DNA of 55,303 bases from Flavobacterium quisquiliarum (GCF_019308285.1 NZ_WWEM01000042.1:26701-82003); one strand, 5' to 3'. Positions 15,526 to 25,091 are shown, counted from the stretch's first letter. Numbers and translations: made by a program. Notes: generated by a model from the letters alone, not told the origin.

Positions 15526-16404
15526 ATGAAAAAATTAATGCTGAGCTTGTTTGTAGCTTTTGGATTTAGTGCCTGCTCACTTAACAATGGAGATAGTTCT
15601 TATATGGATTGCGGTACCTATGCTAATGTAGAATTTACTGGATTTCCATTTTCATGCAATTACACGGTAAAAAGCCCGCCGTCAATTGCATCTGTAACTG
15701 TTGTATCTTCTGAAGAGAAAATGAATGCCTTGTTTACAAAAACTGCTGGCAGTTGTCCTGTTGCAAGCGATCCTAATATTGATTTTACAAAACAATATTT
15801 AGTTGGAATTTTTGCAGGCACCAAAACAACTACTGGTTATGCAATTAAAATTACTTCGATTGTAGAAAATAACTGCCAGATTATCGTTAATTATTATGAG
15901 AAGTCTCCAGCAGCTGGTGAAACTGTAAGCCAGACTCCAACCAATCCAATGGATTTTGTACTAGTACCAAAAACTGCAAAAGGCTTTATATTCAATAAGA
16001 CAGACGAAAACCCTGATAACATTGTTATTGGAAGTTTTTACAATCAATGTACTGGGGCAGATTGTCAAAAATTCTATCAAATTAATGATTACAGCACTTT
16101 AAAATTCTTAAATGTTGTTGCTGGACAATATGAATTCAACCAATACAAATACACTCCAACAATTAAAAAAGGAGAATACTCTTTACTTTTAAAAGAAGTT
16201 CCTAATGAAATTCTAACTTTAAAAGGTCAAACTAAAACGTATGGTTCTCCAGATGCTGCAGATCAAGGTGGTATTTATTTTGAATTACGCCAAGGTGCTG
16301 CTGTTACTAAAATTTACATTGATAACAACGACACTGACGATCAAAGTGCTGCAATAAAAACTTTCAAGAAAGTTATTCAAGATAAAATCACAAGTTTAAA
16401 ATAA
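15526..16404 (+). CDS. PrcB-like exported lipoprotein
   Basis: A 292-residue lipoprotein: the signal MKKLMLSLFVAFGFSAC ends in a lipobox with Cys17. Residues about 55-150 match the PrcB C-terminal domain (VTVVSSEEKMNALFTK..., FTKQYLVGIFAGTKTTTGYAIKITSI, MDFVLVPK). That domain is named for a subunit of a Treponema chymotrypsin-like protease complex and is common in Bacteroidota lipoproteins. The C-terminal 130 residues are not recognised. The next gene begins 7 nt later in the same direction. Confidence 0.75.
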   Translation: MKKLMLSLFVAFGFSACSLNNGDSSYMDCGTYANVEFTGFPFSCNYTVKSPPSIASVTVVSSEEKMNALFTKTAGSCPVASDPNIDFTKQYLVGIFAGTKTTTGYAIKITSIVENNCQIIVNYYEKSPAAGETVSQTPTNPMDFVLVPKTAKGFIFNKTDENPDNIVIGSFYNQCTGADCQKFYQINDYSTLKFLNVVAGQYEFNQYKYTPTIKKGEYSLLLKEVPNEILTLKGQTKTYGSPDAADQGGIYFELRQGAAVTKIYIDNNDTDDQSAAIKTFKKVIQDKITSLK

Positions 16405-16411
16405 TTCGATT

Positions 16412-16795
16412 ATGAAACATCTTTTTATATCTTTTACTGTCTTTTTTCTTTTTGCCAGTTTTAACACAGCAGATTCAAGCTCAATTATAAACACTTGGAC
16501 TTGGGAAAAATCTGTTGGAGGGTCTAGCAATCCTTATTTGGCGACGCCAAAAACGATTGGTTTTACTAAAAAAGTAATCTTTACTTCTAATGGAAGAGTT
16601 ATTACTTATAAGAACAATGTTGAAATTAGAAACAGCGCTTATCAGATAGAAAAAGGAATAGGTTATGTAGATCAGGCAGAACACGACTTGGTAACCTTTG
16701 AAGGCAAGACTTATGTGATAGAAAAACTTGATAATCAAAACCTAACGATTGTAAGTAACAATCAAGATGGTTCTAGAACTATATTTAAAAGATAG
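16412..16795 (+). CDS. Small exported protein, lipocalin-like
   Basis: A 127-residue exported protein with a signal peptide (HLFISFTVFFLFASFNT). The mature part reads as a short antiparallel barrel: INTWTWEKSVGG..., KKVIFTSNGRVITYKNN, SAYQIEKG and KTYVIEKLDNQNLTIVS, similar to small lipocalin-like domains of Bacteroidota. It carries no lipobox. It is in an apparent operon behind the PrcB-like lipoprotein and just ahead of an ECF sigma factor. Function is unknown. Confidence 0.7.
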   Translation: MKHLFISFTVFFLFASFNTADSSSIINTWTWEKSVGGSSNPYLATPKTIGFTKKVIFTSNGRVITYKNNVEIRNSAYQIEKGIGYVDQAEHDLVTFEGKTYVIEKLDNQNLTIVSNNQDGSRTIFKR

Positions 16796-16815
16796 TTTTG
16801 TAAGCTATTTAAAAC

Positions 16816-16823
16816 TATTTTTG
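16816..16823 (+). promoter_or_regulatory. -7 element for the ECF sigma gene
   Basis: TATTTTTG matches TANNTTTG, with TTG 15 nt upstream (16798-16800). The start of transcription would fall only a few bases before the TTG start codon at 16835, so the mRNA may be nearly leaderless. Confidence 0.45.
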
Positions 16824-16834
16824 CAAAATCAAAT

Positions 16835-17398
16835 TTGAACCATTTCTTGAAAGACAATTTAGAAAAATACATCAAACTGTGCATAAAAAATGACAGAGAG
16901 GGACAACTGAAAATTTATCAGTTGTTCTCTCCTGTTTTGTATGGTATCTGTTTGAAGTATATGAAAAATGAAGATGATGCTAAAGATGTTTTTCAGGAAG
17001 CTTTTGTGATTGTATTTCAGAAAATAAGCCAATATAAATTTGAAGGAAGTTTTGAAGGATGGCTCAAACGAATATTCATCAATAAACTCATAGAGACTTT
17101 AAATAAAAAGAAAAAGGAGAGTTTCTTTTTAGATGTTTTTGATCCCGACACCGATTTTATTGAAGAAGAGGAATTGGAAGTGATTCCGATGGAACAGGAA
17201 AAGCTTCTAGAGTATATTCGGGATTTACCAGATCAATACAGGACCGTTTTTAACTTGTATGTTTTTGAAAAAATGAAACACAAAGAAATAGCCGAACTAT
17301 TAAAAATCTCCGAAGGAACATCAAAATCAAATTTAAATCGCGCCAAACACATTTTACAAAAGCGAATTTTGAGCATAAAAAATTTTAAGACAGCATGA
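16835..17398 (+). CDS. ECF RNA polymerase sigma factor
   Basis: A 187-residue group 4 sigma factor. Region 2 (about 22-85) has YGICLKYMKNEDDAKDVFQEAFVIVFQKI and FEGWLKRIFINKLIE; region 4 (about 125-180) has LPDQYRTVFNLYVFEKMKHKEIAELLKISEGTSKSNLNRAKHIL. No ATG fits the N-terminus, and translation seems to start at a TTG (16835), unusual and likely to limit expression. It overlaps the next gene by 4 nt (ATGA), so sigma and regulator are coupled. The downstream product looks like its anti-sigma partner. Confidence 0.9.
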   Translation: MNHFLKDNLEKYIKLCIKNDREGQLKIYQLFSPVLYGICLKYMKNEDDAKDVFQEAFVIVFQKISQYKFEGSFEGWLKRIFINKLIETLNKKKKESFFLDVFDPDTDFIEEEELEVIPMEQEKLLEYIRDLPDQYRTVFNLYVFEKMKHKEIAELLKISEGTSKSNLNRAKHILQKRILSIKNFKTA

Positions 17399-19050
17399 AG
17401 AAGCATAAAATAGAAGATATTTTTTCATCAATGGAAGACTTTTCGAGTGTTCCGCCTCCAGAATTGTGGGCACAAATTGAGGAAAAATTAGATAAACCTA
17501 AAAAGAAGAAGAGAGCTATTCTTTGGTGGTCGGCTGCTGCATGCTTATTATTAGGGCTGCTTCTGCCTTCAATTTTACATTTTACTTCTCTTGATAATAA
17601 AAACTTTAATACAAACGGATCTGATACAAACAGTGTAGTTTTGGAAGAAAAAGCAAAGGATGCTTCTAAAAACAATAATACTGGAAAAAATGAAAATACG
17701 AATGAAACAAAAGACGCTCTAAAAAATGTTTCACCATCTGAAAAACAATTAAATAGTTCTGATACAAAGGGAATTCAAGAACAAGAAACGGCTGTTGCAG
17801 TTAGCAATTCTAAAAACAAAACCAGCAAAACTGGTTCAGAATCTAAGATGCAGATGCCAAATAGTGCAAACACACCAAATCAATCACTTGCGATTCAGAA
17901 TTACAATACTTCTGAGGATAAATCTAAAACTGCCTCTTCTAAAAAATCTATTTTAGGGAATAGTAAACAAACCAATATCAAAGGAATTTCAGAAGAACGA
18001 ATTGTTTTTGGAAAAGAAAACAAATTTAATGCTAATGCTAAAAAACAGCTTTCCAATTCAATCTTTGAAGACTTATCTGGTGTAAAAAACAATAACAATA
18101 TCGCTTTTTCAAAACAAAACAATGCTTCAAACAATTCAGCATTTAAACAAAATTCGGTAAAAACACCTGCTGAAAATACCTCTACAGAACTGGCATATAA
18201 AACCAATCCAAAAGAGAATAATACTAAATTTAACAACAATGCTTTAAGCAAAGTAGATTCAATGCAGCTGGCAGAACTTCAAAATCTGGAAAAAGGCATT
18301 TTGACTCCTGAAGCTAAAAAGGAAGAAAAAGAGAAAAAAGATAAACTAATCGACAAAAAAGAAAAATGGGCTGTCGCTGTTTTTGCTGGTGTGGCTAGTT
18401 CTGAAAATACTAAAAACGAAAAAACACTTGGTAATACAGTAGATTCTAAACAATCCAATTCTTATGGCGTTAGAACAAAATACAGTATCAATAAAAAATG
18501 GGCTGTAGGTTCTGGGCTAAAAATTAATGAATTGGGACAAAGTGTTGCACATGTCTCTTATGTAAGTGCAAAAAGCAATGCACTTTTTATTCCTGGCGTA
18601 GCTGCATCAAATGTAGCATCCTCACCTGTAGTAAGCAATAATGCAGATTATCTTTTTGTTTCTAACAGTACAAAAGAAGCATTAAAAAATGATAACAGCG
18701 TACAAACTGGAAAATTAGATCAGAATTTACGATATATCGAAATGCCTCTTGAAGTTTCTTATTCTGTTTTCAACAGAAATAAAGCCAGCATTAACTTAAA
18801 TACAGGAGGTTTTGTAGGGAAATTAATTTCGAACAATGTTGCTTTGGACGGACATTCGATTGGTCAAAACGTAAGTGCAAATGATTATGTTTATGGTTCA
18901 ACTCTAAGTAGTACAGTTCAATATCGTGTTTACAAAAAGACCAATGTATTTGTAGAGCCGGCTATGAATTATTATATCAATCCGTTAAACAGTCAGTCTT
19001 TCAATCAATTTCAATGGGGATTAAATTTTGGTTTAAATGTTTCATTCTAA
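17395..19050 (+). CDS. Anti-sigma-like protein with C-terminal outer-membrane barrel domain
   Basis: A 551-residue protein with three parts. Residues 1-40 are cytoplasmic with the anti-sigma-like motif PPELWAQIEEKLD and a basic stretch. Residues 41-62 form one membrane helix. About 63-320 is a low-complexity linker rich in Asn, Lys, Ser and Thr, with a charged KKEEKEKKDK end. About 325-551 is beta-rich and barrel-like (KWAVAVFAGVASS, SYGVRTKYSINKKWAVGSGLKINELG, and an aromatic C-terminus WGLNFGLNVSF). The layout suggests one chain from the cytoplasm across the periplasm to the outer membrane, which would let outer-membrane state control the sigma factor. That reading is inference. Confidence 0.8.
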   Translation: MKKHKIEDIFSSMEDFSSVPPPELWAQIEEKLDKPKKKKRAILWWSAAACLLLGLLLPSILHFTSLDNKNFNTNGSDTNSVVLEEKAKDASKNNNTGKNENTNETKDALKNVSPSEKQLNSSDTKGIQEQETAVAVSNSKNKTSKTGSESKMQMPNSANTPNQSLAIQNYNTSEDKSKTASSKKSILGNSKQTNIKGISEERIVFGKENKFNANAKKQLSNSIFEDLSGVKNNNNIAFSKQNNASNNSAFKQNSVKTPAENTSTELAYKTNPKENNTKFNNNALSKVDSMQLAELQNLEKGILTPEAKKEEKEKKDKLIDKKEKWAVAVFAGVASSENTKNEKTLGNTVDSKQSNSYGVRTKYSINKKWAVGSGLKINELGQSVAHVSYVSAKSNALFIPGVAASNVASSPVVSNNADYLFVSNSTKEALKNDNSVQTGKLDQNLRYIEMPLEVSYSVFNRNKASINLNTGGFVGKLISNNVALDGHSIGQNVSANDYVYGSTLSSTVQYRVYKKTNVFVEPAMNYYINPLNSQSFNQFQWGLNFGLNVSF

Positions 19051-19082
19051 ATTTAGTTTAGCGTAATTTTCTAGAAAAATTA

Positions 19083-19613
19083 ATGCTTGCTTTTATGAAT
19101 GATATTATTTCTCCCTCTATTCCAACTGATTTAAAATTAGCTAAAGAAGTTGTTTTTGACAAAGCACATTTGGAACTGACTAATCTTCAAAAAGAAGATG
19201 AAAGTGACGAATACAGTGCTTATCGTTTTCAAGTAAACAACAGTAAAATCTGTTATAGAGAAGCTAAAATTACTCCAACTAAAACAGGACAATTTGTTAC
19301 TTTATGGAAAAGAAATCAATCAGGAATAATTGAACCTTTTGATCATTCGGACCCAATTGATTTTGTAATTGTGAGTGTTCGAAAAGATTTAAACTGGGGA
19401 CATTTTATATTTCCAAAAAATGTACTCTTAGAGAAAAGCATTTTTTCAACTTCAAATAAAGAAGGAATACGAGCGACAAGAGTTTATCCGCCATGGGATG
19501 AAACTACGAGCAAACAAGCTCAAAAAACTCAAAAATGGCAATTAGATTATTTTATAATGCTTACTAATTCAAATGAAATTGATTTCAATCAATTGAAAAA
19601 AATCTTCGCATAG
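19083..19613 (+). CDS. MepB family protein
   Basis: A 176-residue cytoplasmic protein matching the MepB family: YSAYRFQVNNSKICYREAKITPTKTGQFVTLWKRN, PIDFVIVSVRK, GHFIFPKNVLLEKSIFS, GIRATRVYPPWDE and a final QKWQLDYFI. In Staphylococcus aureus mepB is a gene of unknown function in the mepRAB efflux operon. No efflux pump or MarR gene is next to it here. The start may be the fifth codon (19095). A bidirectional terminator follows. Confidence 0.85.
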   Translation: MLAFMNDIISPSIPTDLKLAKEVVFDKAHLELTNLQKEDESDEYSAYRFQVNNSKICYREAKITPTKTGQFVTLWKRNQSGIIEPFDHSDPIDFVIVSVRKDLNWGHFIFPKNVLLEKSIFSTSNKEGIRATRVYPPWDETTSKQAQKTQKWQLDYFIMLTNSNEIDFNQLKKIFA

Positions 19614-19624
19614 ATTTTTAATAA

Positions 19625-19660
19625 AAAAGGCTTCCAAAATCTAGAAGCCTTTCTTTTACA
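19625..19660. terminator. Bidirectional terminator between mepB-like gene and nuclease
   Basis: The stem AAAGGCTTC (19626-19634) / GAAGCCTTT (19644-19652) has A- and T-runs on its two sides, and serves the convergent genes ending at 19613 and 19671. Confidence 0.85.
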
Positions 19661-19670
19661 TTGAAATTAT

Positions 19671-22600
19671 TTATTTCTTGATAATCTTATCTTTAAAAAT
19701 AACCTTATTATTCTCTGAAACAGTATAGAAATAAACTCCCGACGCTAGATTATTAACCGAAACTACTGCTGTACTGATTTCTGATTCATTTTTAACACTT
19801 ATTGGAGTTCCAATTGCTCGTCCGTTAAAATCATACAATCTAATTTTTAAGTCTCTTCCTTGTGTCGTTTTTACATCAAAGCTTACAAGATCAGTTGCTG
19901 GATTTGGATACGCTTTTACATAATATTTGTTTTTTCCAAAATCTGGAGTAGAAAGCACATCTTGTTTCAATTCGAAACGAGCAATTACAGGTGCATGATC
20001 TGAAGTTGTGCTTGTATAGTTTGCAATGTCATTTCTTGGATCATAAACTTGAATCGAATTAGTGATATATTGATCTGACAATTCATTAGAAACAATGATA
20101 TGATCTAAGAAACTAGGTGGAGTAAAATTTAAATAAGTAACAGCTCCTAAGTGGCTAATGCCTAATGTCAATGGATTATAATTTGTAGTATCCTCCACAT
20201 ATTTTTCATATGACGAAGGTGTACTTGCATTTCCTACCCACGCTTTTACATCATCATTTAGATCTCCTAACAGAATTAAATTTGAGTCTGCATATTGAGA
20301 ATCTAAAGCATCTTTTAAATATTCAACATCATATTTACGTTGGTTATATTCTTTTATACTTGTACCGCTATTGGCACGCGCATGAAGATCGATCAAAGTA
20401 ATGTCTTTTTTAAATCCTCCAATATTAGTTTCTAATTCCACTACATAAGGCAAACGTCCAGATGAGAAAAAACTGTTATCATTCACTTCAGGAGTATCAG
20501 TACCAGGATAATTAGGCAAAACTAAAGTATTGTCTAGAACTTGATCATAAATTTCTTTAAACAATACTTTTGTGCTTTTTACAGAAGTTGTTTGCGTATT
20601 ATAAAGCACAACTAATTTCTGAGGCGGAAACTTTGGATCAGGAAGTCTCCATGAATAAGACCATGAAGAACAAATTACTTTATCAAAAGTTTTTCCGTTC
20701 ACATTTATTTTTTGAATTAAAACATCAATTGAAGGATCATCTGAAACTTCTTGAAGAGCATAAACATCTGCATTCAATTTATTCATCACTTTGGCTACAT
20801 TCTCAATTTGTAATGGATCATTTACTGGACCAAATTCTTGTCCATTACTTCCCACTACATCTGTCCCAAAAAACGACACATTATAAGTCACTACATCAAA
20901 AGTATCAGCTTTAAGCCAAGAAGAAGCTGTAAATGCCCCTATTTGTTTATTTAACGAAGTTCCAGTAATGGTTAAAACACCAGAAATTATTGGTTCTTTT
21001 GTTGTTGGCGCAAATCTTGCGTAAATTGTTTTTCCTACCTTGGCATCTGCAGAAAAAACTACTACGTTTGAAGCAAATGAAACATTATCTAATGATAGTT
21101 GATACGAAGCTGGAGCCTGAATCGTAATATCATCATAACCTGCTGCTGTAAAAACAAAAGACTGGCTTGCTGAGAACGAATTTGGACTTACATCTGCAAA
21201 ATCTAAAATTGGATTTGAGTCTACATATTTCGTTTCATTGGTAATAGCAAAATCATCAAAAGACCATTCTGCCGCATTACCACTTCCACCAGAAGCTGTT
21301 TCGTAAACCCAAGCTAAATAAATAGGGCTTGTTTTATAAGCAGTTAAATTTATGTATTCAGACTTTATATAGGTTTCTTTAATTTTTGGAAAACGTCCAT
21401 CAAGCTCCGTCCATGTTGCTGTATTAGGGGCACTTACACCATCATAATCTGTAGAAACCATTAATTTTAAAGAGGGACCATCATAATATTGACGAGAATA
21501 AAAAGATAATAACGGAATTTGTGTAAAACTATCTAAACGTAATTTTGGTGAAATCAGCCAGTCTTTACTCGCTCCAGAATCAGAAAAACCATTCATAAGA
21601 ACTGCACCCGTTCCTGAATTTATATTTCTTGCTTGAGTAGTGTGAGACCATTTGTTAGTTGGTCCAGCCTCATTGTATTGCGTCCATACATTCTTTAAAA
21701 GTACATTTGGATCATCAAAGTTTTGTACGAAAGGATTTATTCCATAAGCTGTTATAGTAACTGTTTTTGTTGCACCTCCAGTAGTTTCATGAGTGATTGA
21801 GCCCGTAAAACTGCCAATTGCAGCTGGAGTATATTTTACATAAACTGTTGGCGTTGCATTAGAAGCAAAATCAGCAGGAATGAATGTTAAAGAGGAGGAG
21901 AATGCAACCTTATCTTTTGAAATTAAAAAATCAGATTGAGCAGTAACCACAACATTCCCAGTAAGATTAGAAGCGCCTATTTGGTAACTTCTAATTACAG
22001 ATTCATAATTTGGTTCAAAACCACCTAAATTTAATTCATCAACTGTTGTAGATATAGCAGGAGGAATAACACTTAATGTTGTAGCATCAACCTTATTTAC
22101 TACTGTTTGAATATTCCCAACCTGATCTTCTGAAACAGAAAAAACAGAATACGTTGTCCCTAAACTTAAGTTTGAAAAAGTTTTTACATATTCCTGAGAT
22201 GCATTTGTAATATCTAAAACTCCTGACTGTAAAGCTGAAGCTCCGTTTGAATCTTGACCCGCTTTTACTTGTACTGCCGTTGGTGCAGCACTTCCATTTG
22301 GAAGTAATACAAAATAGGTTTTTCCAATTTCATTTATTTTATTGATGAAATCAAAACCTTGCGCCAAGATATTATCTGTTTTTGGATAACCAGAAACATT
22401 TACTGGCGGATTTTGATCATTACTTTCTCTAACATCAATATCATCAATTGCAAATGATGGACGAGATCCTCCTCCTGAAACTTGTCTCGTAATCCATCTT
22501 ATCTGAACTATTTCTTGATTGTTACATGCTGCAGGAAGCATTACCGTTATATGCTCACTTTGTAATGTGGCGCTTTCACTTGTTCGTGTAGTTGTATTAT

Positions 22601-23114
22601 TTTGAAAATAAGTTCCATCCAATGTTATAAAGTTTCCTGTTACACCCACTCGATATTGTAAAGCCATTTCATTAATACGAGTATTTGTACCAGTACCATA
22701 TGGATTACGAATTACCATTACATCATATTGCACCTCTATGTCAGTATTACCAGTAGTTTTTAAAGCCAGAGCTATACATTGATCAAGAAAATTCCCAGCA
22801 TTTAAAAAACCAATTCTCTCATTAAAATTATAAATATTCCCTGATGCAGAAGTAGCTGAACCGCCAGCAGACATGGTTTTATCTGATAAAACTGTAGTAG
22901 TAAAAGATGAAGGTGTAGTTATAGCTGAGCTTGAAGGCGTGCTTGCATTCCAGCCTTGTATCCCAGCTGGATAATCTGCCGCTAAATTAGTAAATTCTTG
23001 TCTATAGGGTAAAGTCTGCGGCTCTGGCATCGTCTGTGCAAAAAGATTTCCAGAAACACAGCCAAAAAAACATAGTAAAGCCAAAAAAAGGCGTGATAAG
23101 TAAAGTTTTTTCAT
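19671..23114 (-). CDS. Secreted endonuclease/exonuclease/phosphatase with T9SS sorting domain
   Basis: A 1147-residue exported protein. It has a signal peptide (FLALLCFFGCVSGNLFAQ), a long N-terminal part with beta-sandwich and choice-of-anchor-J-like modules, then an endonuclease/exonuclease/phosphatase domain at about 740-1050. The EEP marks are VTYNVSFFG, ADVYALQEVSDD, ITLIDLHARA, NLILLGDLNDD, FLDHIIVS and TSDHAPVIARF. The last 87 residues (from KNKYYVKAYPNPATD) are a type A C-terminal signal for the type IX secretion system, so it is secreted or attached to the surface. The likely job is breakdown of extracellular DNA for phosphate or nucleosides. Confidence 0.93.
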   Translation of the reverse strand: MKKLYLSRLFLALLCFFGCVSGNLFAQTMPEPQTLPYRQEFTNLAADYPAGIQGWNASTPSSSAITTPSSFTTTVLSDKTMSAGGSATSASGNIYNFNERIGFLNAGNFLDQCIALALKTTGNTDIEVQYDVMVIRNPYGTGTNTRINEMALQYRVGVTGNFITLDGTYFQNNTTTRTSESATLQSEHITVMLPAACNNQEIVQIRWITRQVSGGGSRPSFAIDDIDVRESNDQNPPVNVSGYPKTDNILAQGFDFINKINEIGKTYFVLLPNGSAAPTAVQVKAGQDSNGASALQSGVLDITNASQEYVKTFSNLSLGTTYSVFSVSEDQVGNIQTVVNKVDATTLSVIPPAISTTVDELNLGGFEPNYESVIRSYQIGASNLTGNVVVTAQSDFLISKDKVAFSSSLTFIPADFASNATPTVYVKYTPAAIGSFTGSITHETTGGATKTVTITAYGINPFVQNFDDPNVLLKNVWTQYNEAGPTNKWSHTTQARNINSGTGAVLMNGFSDSGASKDWLISPKLRLDSFTQIPLLSFYSRQYYDGPSLKLMVSTDYDGVSAPNTATWTELDGRFPKIKETYIKSEYINLTAYKTSPIYLAWVYETASGGSGNAAEWSFDDFAITNETKYVDSNPILDFADVSPNSFSASQSFVFTAAGYDDITIQAPASYQLSLDNVSFASNVVVFSADAKVGKTIYARFAPTTKEPIISGVLTITGTSLNKQIGAFTASSWLKADTFDVVTYNVSFFGTDVVGSNGQEFGPVNDPLQIENVAKVMNKLNADVYALQEVSDDPSIDVLIQKINVNGKTFDKVICSSWSYSWRLPDPKFPPQKLVVLYNTQTTSVKSTKVLFKEIYDQVLDNTLVLPNYPGTDTPEVNDNSFFSSGRLPYVVELETNIGGFKKDITLIDLHARANSGTSIKEYNQRKYDVEYLKDALDSQYADSNLILLGDLNDDVKAWVGNASTPSSYEKYVEDTTNYNPLTLGISHLGAVTYLNFTPPSFLDHIIVSNELSDQYITNSIQVYDPRNDIANYTSTTSDHAPVIARFELKQDVLSTPDFGKNKYYVKAYPNPATDLVSFDVKTTQGRDLKIRLYDFNGRAIGTPISVKNESEISTAVVSVNNLASGVYFYTVSENNKVIFKDKIIKK

Positions 23115-23140
23115 ACGTTAAATAATAGAGTTTTAGAAGT

Positions 23141-23169
23141 CAAATTTATCTCCTTTAAAGTTAAGCCAA
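23141..23169 (-). promoter_or_regulatory. Promoter of the secreted nuclease
   Basis: On the reverse strand, TTG (23167-23169) and TAAATTTG (23141-23148) are spaced by 18 nt, and transcription would start about 20 nt before the ATG at 23114. Apart from this promoter and the terminator at 23355-23388, the 302-bp gap 23115-23416 is plain AT-rich sequence. Confidence 0.7.
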
Positions 23170-23354
23170 TATTATAAAACCATAAACTTAATGGTTGATG
23201 TTTTATAAATATTACACAATAAACTTCAACATTACTTTAAATATACTAAAATAAAAACAACAAAAAGCAAAATATTCAAAACATAATTCAAAACAATCTC
23301 ATCTCATCTCAATTTTCAAGAACACCATGTTTCCTACAAATGATGAGGTTTTAA

Positions 23355-23388
23355 AACAAAAAAGCAGTAAACTTTCGCTTACTGCTTC
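23355..23388 (-). terminator. Terminator of the SDR gene
   Basis: Read on the reverse strand, AAGCAGTAA / TTACTGCTT with an 8-nt loop is followed by a TTTTTTG-TTTT tract. Confidence 0.8.
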
Positions 23389-23416
23389 TTCATTAGTCAT
23401 GTATTTATATAAAATA

Positions 23417-24169
23417 TTATACCGCTGTATAACCTCCGTCGGCAATAATATAACTTCCTGTTGTGAATGATGATTTATCAGAATTTAAGAAAACTACCAA
23501 TTCAGCAATTTCTTCGGCTGTCCCTAAACGATTCATAGCCGATTTTGCTGCGACAGCATTCATCATATCTTTATTTAAATTGTCTTTTAAAAGAGCTGTT
23601 TCAATATATCCAGGTCCAACAGCATTACAGCGAATGTTTTTCTGTGCATATTCAACAGCAATATTTTTGGTCAACCCCACAACACCGTGTTTACTTGCTG
23701 TATATGCTACGCTGTTTGGTGCTGCAACTTGTCCGTGAATAGAGGCAATATTAACAATACTTCCTCCCCCATTTTTTTCCATTTGTTCCAATTGATAACG
23801 GCACGCATAGAAAACACCGCTTAAATTCAACGCAATCACTTTGTCCCAAGCTTCTGGTTCATATTCTCCAGTTGGTTTTGCAGGACCTCCCATTCCAGCA
23901 TTGTTGCAGGCGATGTCTAGTCGGCCGTATTTTGAAACTACAACCTCAACCATACGCTTGTTGTCACTTGCGCTTGACGAATCCCCTTTTACGAAAAAAG
24001 CTTCTCCGCCTTTTTCTTTTATAATTTTTACGGTTTCTTCACCGTGTTCTACGTTTATATCAGATACTACTACTTTTGCTCCTTCTCGGGCGTAGGCTTC
24101 TGCCACTGCGCGTCCGATTCCGGAACCTCCGCCTGATACAAAAGCTACTTTATTTTCTAAAAGTGCCAT
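23417..24169 (-). CDS. SDR family oxidoreductase (classical, glucose 1-dehydrogenase-like)
   Basis: A 250-residue classical short-chain dehydrogenase. It has the cofactor motif SGGGSGIGRAVAEAYA, an Asp (VVSDIN) after the second strand that favours NAD over NADP, NNAG, the catalytic Ser in NIASIHGQ, YTASK (Tyr and Lys), and the C-terminal GSYIIADGGY. The substrate cannot be called. It is a single-gene unit with its own terminator. Confidence 0.9.
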   Translation of the reverse strand: MALLENKVAFVSGGGSGIGRAVAEAYAREGAKVVVSDINVEHGEETVKIIKEKGGEAFFVKGDSSSASDNKRMVEVVVSKYGRLDIACNNAGMGGPAKPTGEYEPEAWDKVIALNLSGVFYACRYQLEQMEKNGGGSIVNIASIHGQVAAPNSVAYTASKHGVVGLTKNIAVEYAQKNIRCNAVGPGYIETALLKDNLNKDMMNAVAAKSAMNRLGTAEEIAELVVFLNSDKSSFTTGSYIIADGGYTAV

Positions 24170-24325
24170 TTTATATATGTTTTTAAATTGATATCTTAAA
24201 TTTACGAAGATATCCCAGCATTTTCAAGCTTTGACAAGAGTTTACAATAAGATTAACGCTTAGCGCTAATGTTATGTTATTTGATATTAAAATGACCGTT
24301 ATTTCCTGAAAATTTCGTATTACTA

Positions 24326-24700
24326 TTACTTGTCTTCATCCAATTTCATGTTGCCTCTGTCTTTATGACTTTCAGGGTTTGAATTCGGATATCGATTTGG
24401 CGTTATATCAGAATTACGGTCTTTGTTTTCTACTGTTTTTTTTGCCTCTTCATCTGTACCAACTCCTCTATTTGAATTTGGATTATCTGATGTTGTATTT
24501 GAAAGTTTGGTTTTGATATCTTCATTCTCGTTTCGGGCGCGATCTACTACCTTTTTATTTCCATCGGTATCAGTTACCACTTCTTTATTCAGTTTAGTAT
24601 CTTTCAGTTCTTTATCGTGAGAAACATTTTTTCCTTTAGATTCATCAATGTTTTTCTGAGTACCGTTTATTTTTTTCGTTCCTAAATTATTCGTTTCCAT
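24326..24700 (-). CDS. Hydrophilic, probably disordered protein
   Basis: A 124-residue protein made almost wholly of Lys, Asn, Asp, Glu, Thr, Ser and Gly, with no hydrophobic core, no signal and no Cys. This is the composition of an intrinsically disordered protein and recalls stress-induced hydrophilins. No family is recognised. A protein of this kind could still be a chance reading, but the Met start follows an A-rich leader and the reading frame fills the gap well. Confidence 0.6.
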   Translation of the reverse strand: METNNLGTKKINGTQKNIDESKGKNVSHDKELKDTKLNKEVVTDTDGNKKVVDRARNENEDIKTKLSNTTSDNPNSNRGVGTDEEAKKTVENKDRNSDITPNRYPNSNPESHKDRGNMKLDEDK

Positions 24701-24847
24701 GGCTTTATTTCTTTTACATTATACATTGATAATATTACGAATTCCAGCTATGAAAAAATTATGATTTCGTAATTCTTTTCTTTCATAATTGCCATCTGCT
24801 TTTTTTTATTTATTACCTTTATTCCACGCAACTTAACAACCTTACTT

Positions 24848-25063
24848 ATGAGTTTCTTCAAAATCACAACCACCTGGTCTAATGCCGAATTTATTCTTAT
24901 TAAACTTTGTATGGCTTCTGCCTATATTTTAATTGGAAGTTATTTTCATGATTTTTTCGACAATTATTATGCTGTTTTAATTGTCATTTTTATTATTACC
25001 GCAATTTGGTTTGTGTATCAGTGGTTAAAAAAAATGAAATCCCATTCAGACTTACCATATTAA
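24848..25063 (+). CDS. Small two-helix membrane protein
   Basis: A 71-residue protein with two probable membrane helices (about residues 15-33 and 40-60) and a basic tail (WLKKMKSHS). Not recognised. It lies 49 nt upstream of the pseudouridine synthase gene, which has its own -7 element. Confidence 0.6.
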   Translation: MSFFKITTTWSNAEFILIKLCMASAYILIGSYFHDFFDNYYAVLIVIFIITAIWFVYQWLKKMKSHSDLPY

Positions 25064-25091
25064 ATGTTCGCTTTTTATTTTATGAAAGAAC

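Noticed and set aside
17901..18251. 116-residue reverse reading frame
   Set aside because: It mirrors the low-complexity linker of the anti-sigma/barrel protein; composition is an artefact of that.
19083..19613. MepB as part of a drug-efflux operon
   Set aside because: No mepR- or mepA-like gene lies next to it; only the family name links it to efflux.
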